From Spinacia oleracea (taxonomy: Eukaryota > Streptophyta > Magnoliopsida > Caryophyllales > Amaranthaceae), in NCBI RefSeq assembly GCF_020520425.1, contig NC_079487.1:7735501-7799500 (forward strand): 64,000 bases of DNA, read 5' to 3'. The notes under the pieces were generated by a model. The model saw nothing but the letters and a program-made list of their open reading frames with translations. It searched no databases and was not told where the DNA came from. The translations under genes were made by a program, and so were the position numbers. Below are positions 32,776 to 43,538 of this stretch, in pieces. Every line of letters starts with the position of its first letter. Position 1 is the first letter of the stretch.

Positions 32776-34205
32776 ACCTACTATATAGTCTAACTACCGC
32801 TCGAAGTTTTCTAAATAAACAATCAAATAATTGATTTTATTAATTATATAAAAATCAATACTTATTAATGATATAAAGTTAAATAATTTATTAATGATAT
32901 AAAGATCAATAATTTATTCAAACGCACTTATAAATTATATAAAGTTCAATAATTTACTTATAATTTATATAAAGATCAATAATTACTTAAACACAAGCCA
33001 ATAAGGATAAAAATCAAATATAAATAATAAAATACATTTACAATAAACACCTTAACATGCACAAATTTATTCAATACACTTACTTACTACTCAAATTCAT
33101 TCTCTAAATTATTCGTTGTTTCTCATATGACATTCCTTGAAACTTTCTAGCTTGAAAATTTCATAACATTTACATACATCAAATTAAATATGGCATTCCT
33201 TGAAATTTTGGTATAAAATTAAATTTCATAAAATCTTACACATACATCAAATTAAATATGTCATTCCTTGAAAATTTCATAAAATTTCCATAATTTCCAT
33301 ACATCTCCATAATTTTCCAACAAGTCATTCCATAAATTCATTGAAAAAAATACCCATTGATTATCTAACAAGTCATTCCATAGTTATGGGTCACAAAATT
33401 AATTAGAAGAGAAAAAAAAGGTTACCTTCAAAGATCGAAGAGTTCACAAAGTTCACAGACAAGATCTACAATTGATATAAACAACAAAGTTAGGGTTTGA
33501 AAAAATAAAGCATTATATTATGAAAAAATAAGAAAAAAGGTTACCTGGGGTGAGAAATCATCGACGGATTTCGGCTGAGTAGTCCGGTCCGGTGGGTGGT
33601 CCGACTGGGCGGAGTTGTTTGCGCGGCTGGGGGGGTCGCCGTGCGCTGCTGGCTGGGGGGGCGCCGTGCGCGGCTGGGCTGGGTAGGTCGTGCGCGGCTG
33701 GGCGAGTCGGGAGGTTAGGGTGGCGGCGACCGGCGACCGGTCGTTGACAGGCTGGGCGTAGCCTCGTCGGCTGCGTCGTGGGTTGAGTCGTTGAGAGCTT
33801 CTTCAATTTTTTTATTTTTATTTTTTGGGAATGGTCGAAGATTCAAAGGAGGAAAATGCAAGTTGGTCGCTGATTGTCTTGATTAGTTACTTTTTTATTT
33901 TTTTTAATTTAGCGACCGCTTTTTGGGTCGGAAATAATATATAGGCGGTTACTAAAATTTTATATTTATTTTGAAAATAGTCGAAATTTACCGACTGCTA
34001 AATAGTCAGAATAAAGGTAAAAGCAGTCGATAAATTTACGACCGTTTTGAAAGCGGTTGGTAAATTTAAAATTTACCAACCGCTCTACATTCAGTCGGTA
34101 AATTTAGCGACCGTTTCTTTTTCGGTCGGTAAATTAATTTTTACTGACTACTTTCACGGCGGTCGGTAAAATCAGTTGGTAATCAAGCGCTTTCTTGTAG
34201 TGGAA

Positions 34206-35434
34206 GTTTAAAGAGGGTCTAAAGTAAAAATTGTTACGTATTTAAATTGCTGGATTAAAAATATAAACTCACATCACATGTGAGTGAAAGTGTCAATTAA
34301 GGAAAACACAACATGTGAGATCGAGACTTGTCTTACAATGAAAGATTAGAGGGAAAATGATCAACACATAAGATTGGCAGACTAATTGTTTGTGATAAAA
34401 TCTTGCAAGATTTGTGTTCGTTAAAAAGTCACTAATTGTATTCATTGTAAAAAAGTACTCCGTATTTCAATATACAACTAATCTCTTATCAAACTACATT
34501 TTTGTGCCAGTTAAATAGGAGGTGTGTGAGGTGGCATGTGATCTGACAGTTTATTAATTATTGGCAGTCCTTTATGCTGGATTTCTAATGGTTCTTGAAA
34601 GTTCCACATATTGCTCGAAATCACTTGTTTATCATACATAGAACTTGTTGTTTACTGCTTAGTTACTAAGTACGGAGTACATAGTTAGGTGATGTAAAAA
34701 TTAGACTATTTTCTCTTATTCAAAGTTCAATTAATCTTGTTAAGATTGTATGTAGCCAGATCTCTTTTGACGTAGGCTTGCATTTGGACAATGGTATTAA
34801 TCAAAATAAAAGTGCTTTGCCTAATTCAAAGTTCCAAACCTGATTCTGTCAACGTCAAATGTTAGAATTGAAGTAACAATCAACAGCTGCGCGGGGTCGA
34901 ATTGATATTAGGCTTGTAGTGTACAGTAGTATATCTTGTATGTCAGCCTGTTTTTGGTTGGCAATTCTATTTGCTCCACTATTTTCATCATTCTACTAAA
35001 ATACAACTACAATTGTAGCTTATACGTGCAAGTATCACGTAACGCCAAATTATTTCAAGAAGAAATTAATTATATTCTTAAAACGAGTAATTCAACATGT
35101 ATTTTTTCTAGTCAATCTGCATATATATTGTTTTTTTTAAATCAGCATATATATTGTTATCCTTTCTTATTAATAACAACTTAGTCTTTAACAAAGTGTA
35201 ACCCTAAAAGTCTACGTATTAATTGGATATTATCATCACAAATTCACAATCCAATTAATTTATTACGCATTAATTAGTTCATCCATGCAAACACATTAAC
35301 ATGTAACCACGTGCATTTGTGTGCATGAGTGGGGATGAGGGGATAAAAAAGTGAAGACGATGTTGTGGGTCTAAAACTACTAAATGGTTTAGGACCCGGT
35401 CCAAATATCTAGAAACAAATACACAACTATACAA
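34206..35434. other. AT-rich intergenic sequence
   Basis: No gene seen. Open stretches such as 34936-35184 have no domain signature. Confidence 0.5.
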
Positions 35435-35442
35435 TTATTGGA

Positions 35443-36175
35443 TAGAGCTGTTAAAAATTGACCCGACCCGAAAATCCGATCTGAATCGACCGAATTCATT
35501 ATTGACCATGACCCGAATTTTTGGTAAAATATGTAACCCGAAATCCGACCTATACCTGACCCGAAAAAATCGATAACTGATTTTAACCCGACGTTCTATG
35601 ACCTGAACCCGACACCCGACCTAAAGATAACCGATAACCAAACTGACCCGAATGAATAATGATCCGAACCCGATTCGATACTCGGCAATGACCTTAACCC
35701 GATTTTTACCACATAACTTGTTATGACTTGACTTTTGGAGTAAATATTGTTTACCACATAACCTGATATGACTTGACTTGTGGAGTAAATATTTTACGCT
35801 TGAATATTTTATGATGACTAAATCAGATATTGACTCGATCTTAAATCGTGTGCGAGAGTGAATCCAGGCTGAATTTAATCGACCCAAATATTATCCGGAC
35901 CGAACTTGACCCCAAACCCGAGATTAACTGGAACAAACCCGATTCGAATCCGACTATATAAGACCCAAACACGAAATTGAACACGACCCGAACATAACTC
36001 GACCCGAATCGGACTTGTACTTGAAATGGAAAAAAAAACCCGACATGACCGAACCGAAAACCAACCCGACCTGCACCGATTGATAAAGTGACCCGGCATG
36101 ACTCCTCCTGATCATGACCAGAGACCCGAAATGACCCGAACCGGACCCGATCCGATGACCTATTTTGACAGCTCT
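35443..36175. mobile_element. hAT-like non-autonomous element (733 bp), GACCCGA-rich
   Basis: Inverted ends TAGAGCTGTTAAAA and (complement) TAGAGCTGTCAAAA. The 8-bp flanks TTATTGGA (35435-35442) and TCATCGAA (36176-36183) differ only by three transitions, as expected of an aged 8-bp TSD. The interior is dense in GACCCGA and ACCCGAA words on one strand. No transposase. Confidence 0.62.
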
Positions 36176-36360
36176 ATCATCGAAGCGTTCTATTAAAAGT
36201 TATACTTCCTATTACATAATATAAAAAACATCCAAATTTATTTCGCAAAAAAAAAACAAAAACAACAGTTGTACAAATTCTTATAAGCTCGTCTAATTTT
36301 TAAATTGTCACATTATATGTCATGTCATTTACCTCCTATCAACTAGTAGTATTATTATTT

Positions 36361-36513
36361 ATCAATTGTTTGTTGGTTCAGTGGTGAATGGGGCTGAACT
36401 TGATAGGGAGAACCCGTGTTTAATCCGTGCGACAACAATTGAGAAGGAACTGGAACCTATCCACTCAAAACTCGCCCCAAATCTGGGTGAACTGGGTGTT
36501 AACATCAACAAAA
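36361..36513 (+). mobile_element. Probable SINE (about 153 bp)
   Basis: Flanked by direct repeats AACTAGTAGTATTATTATTT (36341-36360) and AACTAGTTGTATTATTT (36514-36530). Near the 5' end TGGTTCAGTGGTGAATGG resembles a tRNA-type box A. A weak box-B-like GTTTAATCC follows about 40 bp later. A short A-rich tail (ATCAACAAAA) ends it. Confidence 0.55.
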
Positions 36514-36646
36514 AACTAGTTGTATTATTTGGTAATTAAATACGAAGTAATAAATACGAAGTATTAGACTCCGTAGGTTTTGGTAAGAGATGAGCCGAAA
36601 CATTATACGTGCCATATAAAAACACTCAAAAGGTCTTGTGCGCACT

Positions 36647-36934
36647 AGGTATACAATAAATTTATTGTACACCAAGATAACTTTTACTCAATATTTTGTA
36701 ACTTTAACCTAGTTTTGATTAACTTTTATATTAGTAATAAAAAAATTGATAGATAAACATTTTAAAGGGTTAAATGATTAATTTTATACATTATTTGTCA
36801 TTTTAAAGAAATAAGTTTTACTAAAATTAAAAAATTTATCACTAAAAAATACATAACTTTTACATATATAAGCTTAACTTTTAAGCATTTTGAGTTAACT
36901 TTTACTTTGGTGTACAATATTTATTGTACACCCA
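36647..36934. mobile_element. MITE-like element with inverted ends (about 288 bp)
   Basis: Left GGTATACAATAAATTTATTG and right (complement) GGGTGTACAATAAATATTG are inverted; each arm is itself palindromic around ATAAAT. AT-rich interior; TSD unclear, so edges are plus or minus a few bases. Confidence 0.6.
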
Positions 36935-37137
36935 TTGTAAATAAGAATTTGTGAAAAACACTTGTGCCTAGACCGCATTTTTGTTGACAAAGTAATCATA
37001 GCAAGCCTGGCAAGCCACGATAAAATAAAAGAAGCTACTTTTATCTGGGGCTGAGCCGATATTTTGGATAATTCAGCACGGCCCATAATCAATGGGCCAG
37101 CCCAGATAATGTTATAATCCGAAAGAGCCCAAATATT

Positions 37138-37749
37138 TTTTTTTTTACGGGGAAGAACAATTTCATTAAAAATCAGCCATACGGCATCTACAATAACAAA
37201 ATAGATCTGCATACGACAGATTCAAAGAAAATACATAACAGTTACAGTCAAAACAATTATTATTCTGCATCCTAAAGCACATCTCGTACTCCACCGTTTC
37301 TAGCTTAACGCGAGCAGTGATTTTCGATGTTTTCGCATCTTTCCAAGTAGAGCCCTTCGCAATATGCGCCCGGATTGTTCTGATTGACGAGTTGATGATA
37401 AACTCTAAACCTGTATGAATCCAAATCTCCTTCCCAATTATTGAAACCCTAAAAAAATTCTCATCCATGGATGAGAATCAAGAACCTAGAAAGCTCTAGG
37501 AAAAACCAAAATAAATTGGGAACAAACCCAAAAATAAATTGGGAACAAATCAACGGAAAAAACAAAACAAGACAATACATAAGGAGAAAACAATGAAAAA
37601 ACAAGAATAAGAGTCGGAAATAGTCTAATTTCCGAAGAAATTAGACTATTTCCGGCCTAAACGGCAAAGAAAAATAAAACCCTAAAAGAGGAGAGAGAAG
37701 AGAGAAAAAGGAGAGAGAGAGGAGCGGCCCTTCTCACTAATTAGAAGAT
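37138..37749 (-). mobile_element. Non-LTR retroposon insertion (LINE-derived, about 612 bp)
   Basis: The minus strand ends in an A-run (T-run at 37138-37144) after GAAATTGTTCTTCCCCGT, and is flanked by direct repeats GCCCAAATATT (37127-37137) and GCCCAAATGTT (37750-37760). The minus-strand 5' end is pyrimidine-rich (CTCTCTCTCC), like a plant LINE 5' UTR. A frame of 100 codons (37468-37166) is open but unrecognised. No endonuclease or reverse transcriptase is present, so it is an internally deleted or parasitic copy. Confidence 0.68.
37615..37654. other. Perfect 18-bp hairpin within the retroposon
   Basis: CGGAAATAGTCTAATTTC (37615-37632), loop CGAA (37633-37636), then its exact reverse complement (37637-37654). 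Confidence 0.93.
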
Positions 37750-37760
37750 GCCCAAATGTT

Positions 37761-38894
37761 ATCCTTAATCATACGCTCATACTATATTAGCTAACCCATG
37801 ATATGTTTTGCATTTGGATTTTGAAATGTTATGATTAGTTTTAGACCTTAAAAATTCAATTATTTTAAGAAATACACCATTACCAAAAAAATGATAGAAC
37901 TTAGAGTAACTCTAATGGTGAGTTACAAGGTATTATAGCTAAGTTTGTCATATTAGATTTTTAGCTACAGTTAATTTAAGCTATAAAATTTCACATTGGT
38001 AGGCTACAGTAACTTGTAGCTCCCTACAATATTTAATTTAAACAATCTATTTATTTGAACACCTTTTTTTTAGCTACATGCCTAAAATAGCAAGGTTTTA
38101 ATAGCTGCTTATATCATTGTTGTGTCAATGGTGGGCTACATGCTCACATGTTTATTTTTTTGTAAGCAGGTCCATTTTCTAACCATTGGAATTGCTCTTA
38201 TACCTTACTACTGTGGTTGGATCCGAATCCATTTCTTTTGAGTTTGAATCACTTTTGTTAAATACTTTGTTGGGTAATTTTATGTGTTGCAAGGGAATTA
38301 ATATCTTTTTTAGAATTTAAGGTGCTAAAATGGTGTACGTACTCAAGTTAATTTGTAACATCCAAAATAAGGTGTATTGAGGTTATTTTTTTGCAATATA
38401 AAAATAGCTGATGTTTTTGGTTTATTCTTTGGAATTCCAGACAATTAGACAAGTGCTTAAACTTTTAAGAACAATCTCGTGTGTTTACATTTAGACAATT
38501 TGGTTTATTCTTGCATTTTTGTTCATATCTTTGTCTGCATCTGAATTTTGAAAACTGTTCCAAATCCACCTTCAATCATCATATTCTATATAATGTATGT
38601 GGCCTCTATTATTTCACATGAAAGCTAGGTTCCAAAATCATAAGGTAGATTGTGTTTTACTCCGTTTATTTTGACTGATACACTTATCTCATCTAAATTT
38701 ACTATGTATTCTTATAAAATAAGTTGAAATATCTCACACACACCACACCTTTAGTTATCGTTGTAAACGCTAATCTTCTTTAAAAGGTAAAAATTAAGGA
38801 AGTATGATCAAATTGAACATCAAAGTACTAGGGTATTCATAAATTGGTTGTTATCAAATTATAAATGACTGACTTGATTTATAATCAATCTTTA
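37761..38894. other. AT-rich intergenic sequence
   Basis: About 1.1 kb in which I see no gene or complete element. Confidence 0.5.
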
Positions 38895-38902
38895 AATGGA
38901 CA

Positions 38903-39560
38903 TAGAGCTGCAAACGGAGCCGATCCGAGTTTTACCTTGTTCGAGCTAAGCTTGATAAGCATTTTCACTGGACGAGCTTGTCTCGAGATTAACCGAGCTT
39001 TGCAATTTGTTGTTCGAGCTTTGTTCGCTAAGCATTAGGGTTTCTCGAGCTTGGCTCGAGCTCGTTCGTTTAGTTCGAGCTCGAGCTCGAGCTAAACAAG
39101 CTTTATTCGAGCTTAATAAACAAGCTTTTAGAAATCTTCAAATTGATTTGAATCATAAAATCAAGGAGAAACTTCACAAAATATATGTATGACTGGAATA
39201 TTCTATAGGAAATTATACTACATGATAGATTCGCTTCCGTTTTATACATTTCTTGACATTTAAGGGTTATATTTTAAAAAAATAAATAAATTTTATTCAA
39301 TCAAATTATTTATTCGAGCTTGAGCGAGTTATAAACGGGCTTATAAACAAGCCCATAAACGAGTAATTAATGATCTATAAACGAGTGCACGTGAACATTA
39401 AAGAGCCGAACGTGATGTTGTTCGAGCTTGGCTCATTTACTTATCGAGCTTAGAATTTTTGTTCAAACTCGTTCATGAATTAATAAACCAGCTTTGACCA
39501 AGTTTTGACCGAGCTTTTTCACGAGTTATTAGCGAACATATCGGCTAATTTGCAGCCTTA
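38903..39560. mobile_element. hAT-like non-autonomous element (658 bp)
   Basis: Ends TAGAGCTGCAAACGGAGCCG and (complement) TAAGGCTGCAAATTAGCCG. The 8-bp flanks AATGGACA (38895-38902) and ATTGGACA (39561-39568) match at 7 of 8. The interior is rich in TTCGAGCT words, including a (GAGCTC)n-like run at 39076-39095. No transposase. Confidence 0.78.
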
Positions 39561-39798
39561 ATTGGACATTTGACTCATGCACAACCCTATGAAAAACTAC
39601 TTTTTTACTATGCACTACGTAGGTCGTGTAATGATATGAAAACTTATGCGAGTAGAAAAATTGCACTAAAGAATCAATATGATGTTATACAATATCATAT
39701 CATACAATTGCACATACGCATACAAATGTAAAATCATTTAAAAAAATACAAAATACATCGTAAAATGAATTTCAAATAGAATTAAATAGTGACCATGC

Positions 39799-39803
39799 AC
39801 ATG
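39799..39803. repeat. TSD of mini-copia element
   Basis: ACATG, repeated at 41063-41067 directly after the right LTR. Confidence 0.9.
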
Positions 39804-39849
39804 TGTTAAGATATGTTAAGATATTAGATATTAGGTTAAAAACCCTAGA

Positions 39850-40893
39850 TTGACGCACTATGGATTTCGACAGTCGCTGTCCGATTATTCGCTCTTTACT
39901 CTGTCTAAAGGTACGTTGCAGCTGAGTGTGCTCATTTATGTGGACGACATGATTATCGCAGGCAATAACAAGTGTGCGCTTGAGAGTTTTAAGGCATACT
40001 TGAAGGAGTGTTTTAAAATGAAAGACCTCGGGGCTCTGAAGTACTTCCTTGGGTTAGAGGTGGCACGAAGTAGTCAAGGGTTCTATGTATGTCAGAGAAA
40101 ATATGCCCTCGACATCATCTCAGAGGCCGGATTGTTGGGAGCAAAGCCTGTGGACTTTCCCATGGAACAGAATCATAGGTTGGCATTGGCAGACGGGCCA
40201 GACCTGTTGGACGGTGAGCAGTATAGGCGTCTGATCGGACGTCTGGTTTATTTGGCTGTCACGCGACCAGACGTTGCCTACTCTGTACATGTCCTATCTC
40301 AATTTATGCAAGCACCAAAGGAGGCACATTGGGAAGCAGCTTTGCGAGTAGTGAGATATTTGAAGAAGTGTCCGGGTCAAGGTATACTACTTCGGTCGGA
40401 CAGTGCGTTGCAGTTGGAGGGGTGGTGCGACTCAGATTGGGCAAGGTGTCCAATGACGCGTTGGTCGGTGACTGGATGGTTTGTGTCACTTGGTATGTCG
40501 CCAGTTTCTTGGAAGACCAAGAAACAGCATACTGTTTCTCGGTCGTCTGCTGAGGCAGAATATCGATCGATGGCAGCTCTGACGTGTGAGTTGAAGTGGT
40601 TGAAACAACTACTACGCGACTTGGGGGTGACACACGACCAAGGCATGAGGATGTATTGCGACAGTCAGTCTGCGTTGCATATTGCACAGAATCCGGTGTT
40701 CCATGAAAGGACAAAACACATCGAGTCAGATTGTCATTTCATTCGAGATGCAATCAAGGAAGGGATCATTAGTCCGTCGTACGTGTCGACGAAGGTTCAG
40801 TTAGCAGATATCTTCACCAAAGCGTTGGGGAAGGCGCAATTCGAGTTTTTTTTGAACAAGATGGGCATTCGAGATCTACATGCTCCACCTTGA
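39850..40893 (+). pseudogene. Copia pol fragment: RT C-terminus and RNase H, 5' deleted
   Basis: An uninterrupted frame of about 347 codons, but there is no natural start: it is entered straight from LTR-derived sequence. It has the RT active-site box (LIYVDDMIIAGN), the connecting region (MKDLGALKYFLGLEV, TRPDVAYSVHVLSQFM), then RNase H with WCDSDWA, SRSSAEAEYRSM and MYCDSQSALHIAQNP, ending ADIFTKALG. Gag, protease, integrase and the first half of RT are missing, so it cannot act alone. The stop codon overlaps the polypurine tract that precedes the LTR. The good state of the frame suggests a fairly young insertion. Confidence 0.88.
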
Positions 40894-40900
40894 GGGGGGA

Positions 40901-41062
40901 TGTTAAGATATGTTAAGATATTAGATATTATTCTGTGAATATTCTGTAGAGTCCTAACTATGGTAAGTTACTTAATGTGTACCTAGGGTTTAGGTAACTG
41001 AGTTGTACTATATATACGTGTGTTATTGTTGAGAATAATACGAGATTACACAATATTTGACA
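40901..41062 (+). repeat. 3' LTR of mini-copia (162 bp)
   Basis: TGTTAAGATATGTTAAG... to ...ACAATATTTGACA, with a TATATATA at 41010-41017 and a 10-bp direct repeat at its start (TGTTAAGATA twice). Confidence 0.88.
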
Positions 41063-41087
41063 ACATGTAATGTCCAAAATGACCCCC

Positions 41088-42533
41088 TTACTCAAACTTG
41101 GAGTGCTTACACTCTGGTGGAAAAGCTTGAGAGAATCGTTTCCAATCAATGCAATAATCATACACCATATAATTCTTCTGAACCCATTCCATTCTACTCC
41201 TGCTGTTTGCATCAAGATCATGGTTCCTCCACTTTCCGTCGGCCGAGGTATCGATGTTGAAGTTGCGATAGAAGGCCGTGAACGGAGCCTTAGACCAATC
41301 TGTCTTAACCAATCCACCTTGTGTAGCCCAATCGTCGGCGTTCCAAAGGCTAGCATGGATTTTTTGGGGTTGGCTCTTTGGGAAAAATGTGATTCCCTTA
41401 TTCTCATAGTTTCTAAACACTCTTAACGGTGTTTCATCAACCAAGAACCTGTAATTTCAAATAAGGTACGTTACAAATAATTAGTTGATCAAGAATTCGA
41501 CACAAGTTTTAAGAGGAGTAACTATACATCCACCCTGGCTAGTCTAGCTCCTATTACCCAAAATATGGTTTATGGACCCGGATGCACAATGCTCACTATG
41601 CACCCTGTTTTTTAATGAACACATAGTTCAAATACAAAAAACATATTATTCATACCTAAAGAACATAAAGTTCAAATCCAAAGAACATAAAGTTTATTAC
41701 ATTCTCTATAAATGTTCATTCGGGTGCACAATGAACACTGTGCACCCGAGTGTATAATCTAAATTGCATATAAAACCGTCTGATATTTACTTAACTGTCA
41801 GTGACCATACTCGATCTATAATATGTCAACAAGGTAAGAAGAGGGTGACATGTCATGTGATTGGCCAGAGTGAAAGTTAATTACTACACTGTCAGGCGGA
41901 CTTACATGATAAGTTTTGGGTTCCATACAATAGAATAGGTATGGAAGTTGCTTGTTGGATCAAACCAAAGGTGGAATTGTTGCTCTCGATTGCCTTGGCC
42001 TTGGCTAAACACATTAGTATGAAGAGTGTAAGGCTGGCCACTAACGTTACCTAAGAACTCGAAATCGATCTCGTCGTGTCTTCCTGTGCTTTGATCAGAT
42101 GTCAACTGCAAGTAACAATTAATGTCTAGATGATTATTTGTCTTAACACAATAATTATTTACATACTACTATGCTTGTACGTAACTATATATACAAACAC
42201 GTATGCTACCAAGTTAAAACGACTTACATATAATGTAGTGACCGTGCCAGCAGAGTTACCAGGAACAAGTTTCATCTGCATATCAATCCTCCCAAACAAA
42301 TATTCCTTCTTAGAACGGAACCCAGATCCCGAACCTTGGTCTAAGGAGAGCGCGAGTTGCTCGCTTCCCGGGCCGGAAATCTGAACCCTATGGCCACCGA
42401 ATGTGGATTCAAAATCGTTGAAGAAGTTACCTGCAGCATAAGCAGTAGAACTCACCATAACAACAACCACAACCATTATAGCCATTTTAAGCACCACAAC
42501 TTTGTTATCGTGCTCATTTGAGAAAATTCCCAT
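41088..42533 (-). CDS. Xyloglucan endotransglucosylase/hydrolase (XTH2), 3 exons, 288 aa
   Basis: Minus-strand join of 42533..42228, 42105..41906 and 41448..41088, introns GT/AG, 867 nt in frame. Intron phases match XTH1 and exon 2 is also 200 nt. Predicted secreted GH16 cell-wall enzyme acting on xyloglucan. Signal peptide about residues 1-33 (unusually valine-rich, after an extended SNEHDN N-terminus). [10 protein letters not shown] is at 112-121 with Glu114 and Glu118, N-glycosylation site Asn122-Val-Ser, and a C-terminal XET domain with [10 protein letters not shown] and PPEC. Very similar to XTH1 throughout, so a tandem duplicate. Its second intron holds a MITE (41571-41755). A copia LTR ends 25 bp past the stop codon, so the 3' UTR and poly(A) site must lie in, or be supplied by, retrotransposon sequence. 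No coding defect seen. Confidence 0.93.
41571..41755. mobile_element. MITE-like insertion in XTH2 intron 2
   Basis: Inverted ends: TATGGACCCGGATGCACAAT left, and the complement of GTGCACCCGAGTGTATA right, each with an internal GTGCACAATG...CACTGTGCAC-type palindrome. About 185 bp. Edges approximate. Confidence 0.6.
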
Positions 42534-42611
42534 TTTTTTTATAAGAAAAAATAAAACAGATTATATTAGTTAAATTTGTAAGATGTGATTGAGAAAGAAT
42601 GAAAAACGAAG

Positions 42612-42619
42612 TATATATA
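42612..42619 (-). promoter_or_regulatory. TATA box of XTH2
   Basis: TATATATA about 80 bp upstream of the ATG, in a context almost identical to that of XTH1. Confidence 0.65.
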
Positions 42620-42733
42620 GATATGTGAATGGTAATGGAAAGGAAAGTTCATCGTAGTTTGATTAAAAACTAGAGTATGGAGCATTAATTAGCTGGCCAA
42701 TCTCCAAACTCGAATTATAGAAATTATACGGAG

Positions 42734-42845
42734 CATTTTTTTAGATGTCGTATGATTAATTATTAATGATATTGTTATTCACATAAATACATTTTTTAAA
42801 TGTCGTATGCCTAATTATTAATGATATTGTTATTCACGTAAATAC
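42734..42845. repeat. Two-copy 56-bp tandem duplication upstream of XTH2
   Basis: CATTTTTTTAGATGTCGTATG... at 42734 recurs at 42790 with a few changes (shared core AATTATTAATGATATTG). It lies about 200-310 bp upstream of the XTH2 ATG and is absent from the XTH1 upstream region. Confidence 0.85.
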
Positions 42846-43149
42846 AATACAATATGTAGCATTAGCTGGCAAATAATCAAACTAGAATTATGGAAATTTT
42901 TTATATTAATTTTTAAGGAAATACTGATCCGAAATGGAATTATGTGTTTTTGTAGGTCCCTTGTATGGATTTTGTTGGTACTCTATAATTCTAGTTCTTT
43001 TGATTTTATGGTTGAATAATTGTGTGAAATTATGAAAGTGTCTGCTCTTAAATAATACAGCACCGAAAATATATTTATTTTTCTGTGATTGTTACCGAGG
43101 TTTTTTTTTTTTTTTTTGCGCAAAGGGAGTTACGTCAATAAATACTAGT
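42846..43149. other. XTH2 far-upstream sequence
   Basis: Non-coding. Includes the part similar to XTH1 upstream (42860-42990) and a 17-base T-run at 43101-43117. Confidence 0.5.
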
Positions 43150-43538
43150 CTTATATGCACGCGATGCGTGCGAAATTACATAAAAACTTAAAAATTTATA
43201 ATTGCAACTCATCCAAACAAATATTAAGCAAGAAATTATTCGCAAAGTTCATATTTTAAAAACATTAAGGCCATACTATAGGTCAATTTTGCAATCTAAA
43301 TTCATATTTACCTAATCACAACGGTTGCATCAATCAAAAATCTATTTATGTAAGAAATGTAAATAATAATACAAAGTAATAAACATTTTACATTAGTTTC
43401 ATCTCCTAATATTTGCTGCTGAAATACTAACACTTAGACCAAAAGATATCCATGCTAGACAATTATACATCTTAAAAGAATGCCAAAAAGAACCATACAC
43501 AACAGAGATGTGATCTTGGTGAACACACTTGGCTTGAG

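Larger units (their letters stand above)
30747..34202 (-). mobile_element. CACTA (En/Spm) element, 3,456 bp
   Basis: TIRs CACTACAAGAAA / TTTCTTGTAGTG with 3-bp TSD GAA (30744-30746, 34203-34205). Subterminal repeats with GCGGTCACTAAATTAGCGAC-like words fill both ends. A remnant of a plant Ptta/En/Spm-type protein on the minus strand (31408-31875) and a 321-bp tandem repeat lie inside. It is too short, and its coding parts too broken, for autonomy. Confidence 0.88.
39804..41062 (+). mobile_element. Internally deleted copia with 162-bp LTRs, downstream of XTH2
   Basis: The left LTR is reduced to its first 30 bp (39804-39833), then sequence jumps to the end of the reverse-transcriptase domain. 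RNase H, PPT (40892-40900) and a full right LTR (40901-41062) remain. Intact ACATG TSDs on both sides mean the deletion arose during or after one insertion, not by fusion of two elements. The family (short LTR, WCDSDWA and HERTKHIE motifs) fits the Ale/Retrofit-like group, unrelated to A and C. Confidence 0.87.

Noticed and set aside
39007..39192. 61-codon frame with LELVRLVRARARAKQ
   Set aside because: Translation of the GAGCTC-rich interior of a hAT-like element.
43150..43180. Helitron 5' end
   Set aside because: The TC start is not preceded by A and no CTRR 3' end with hairpin is found at the other edge, so I keep the element unclassified.
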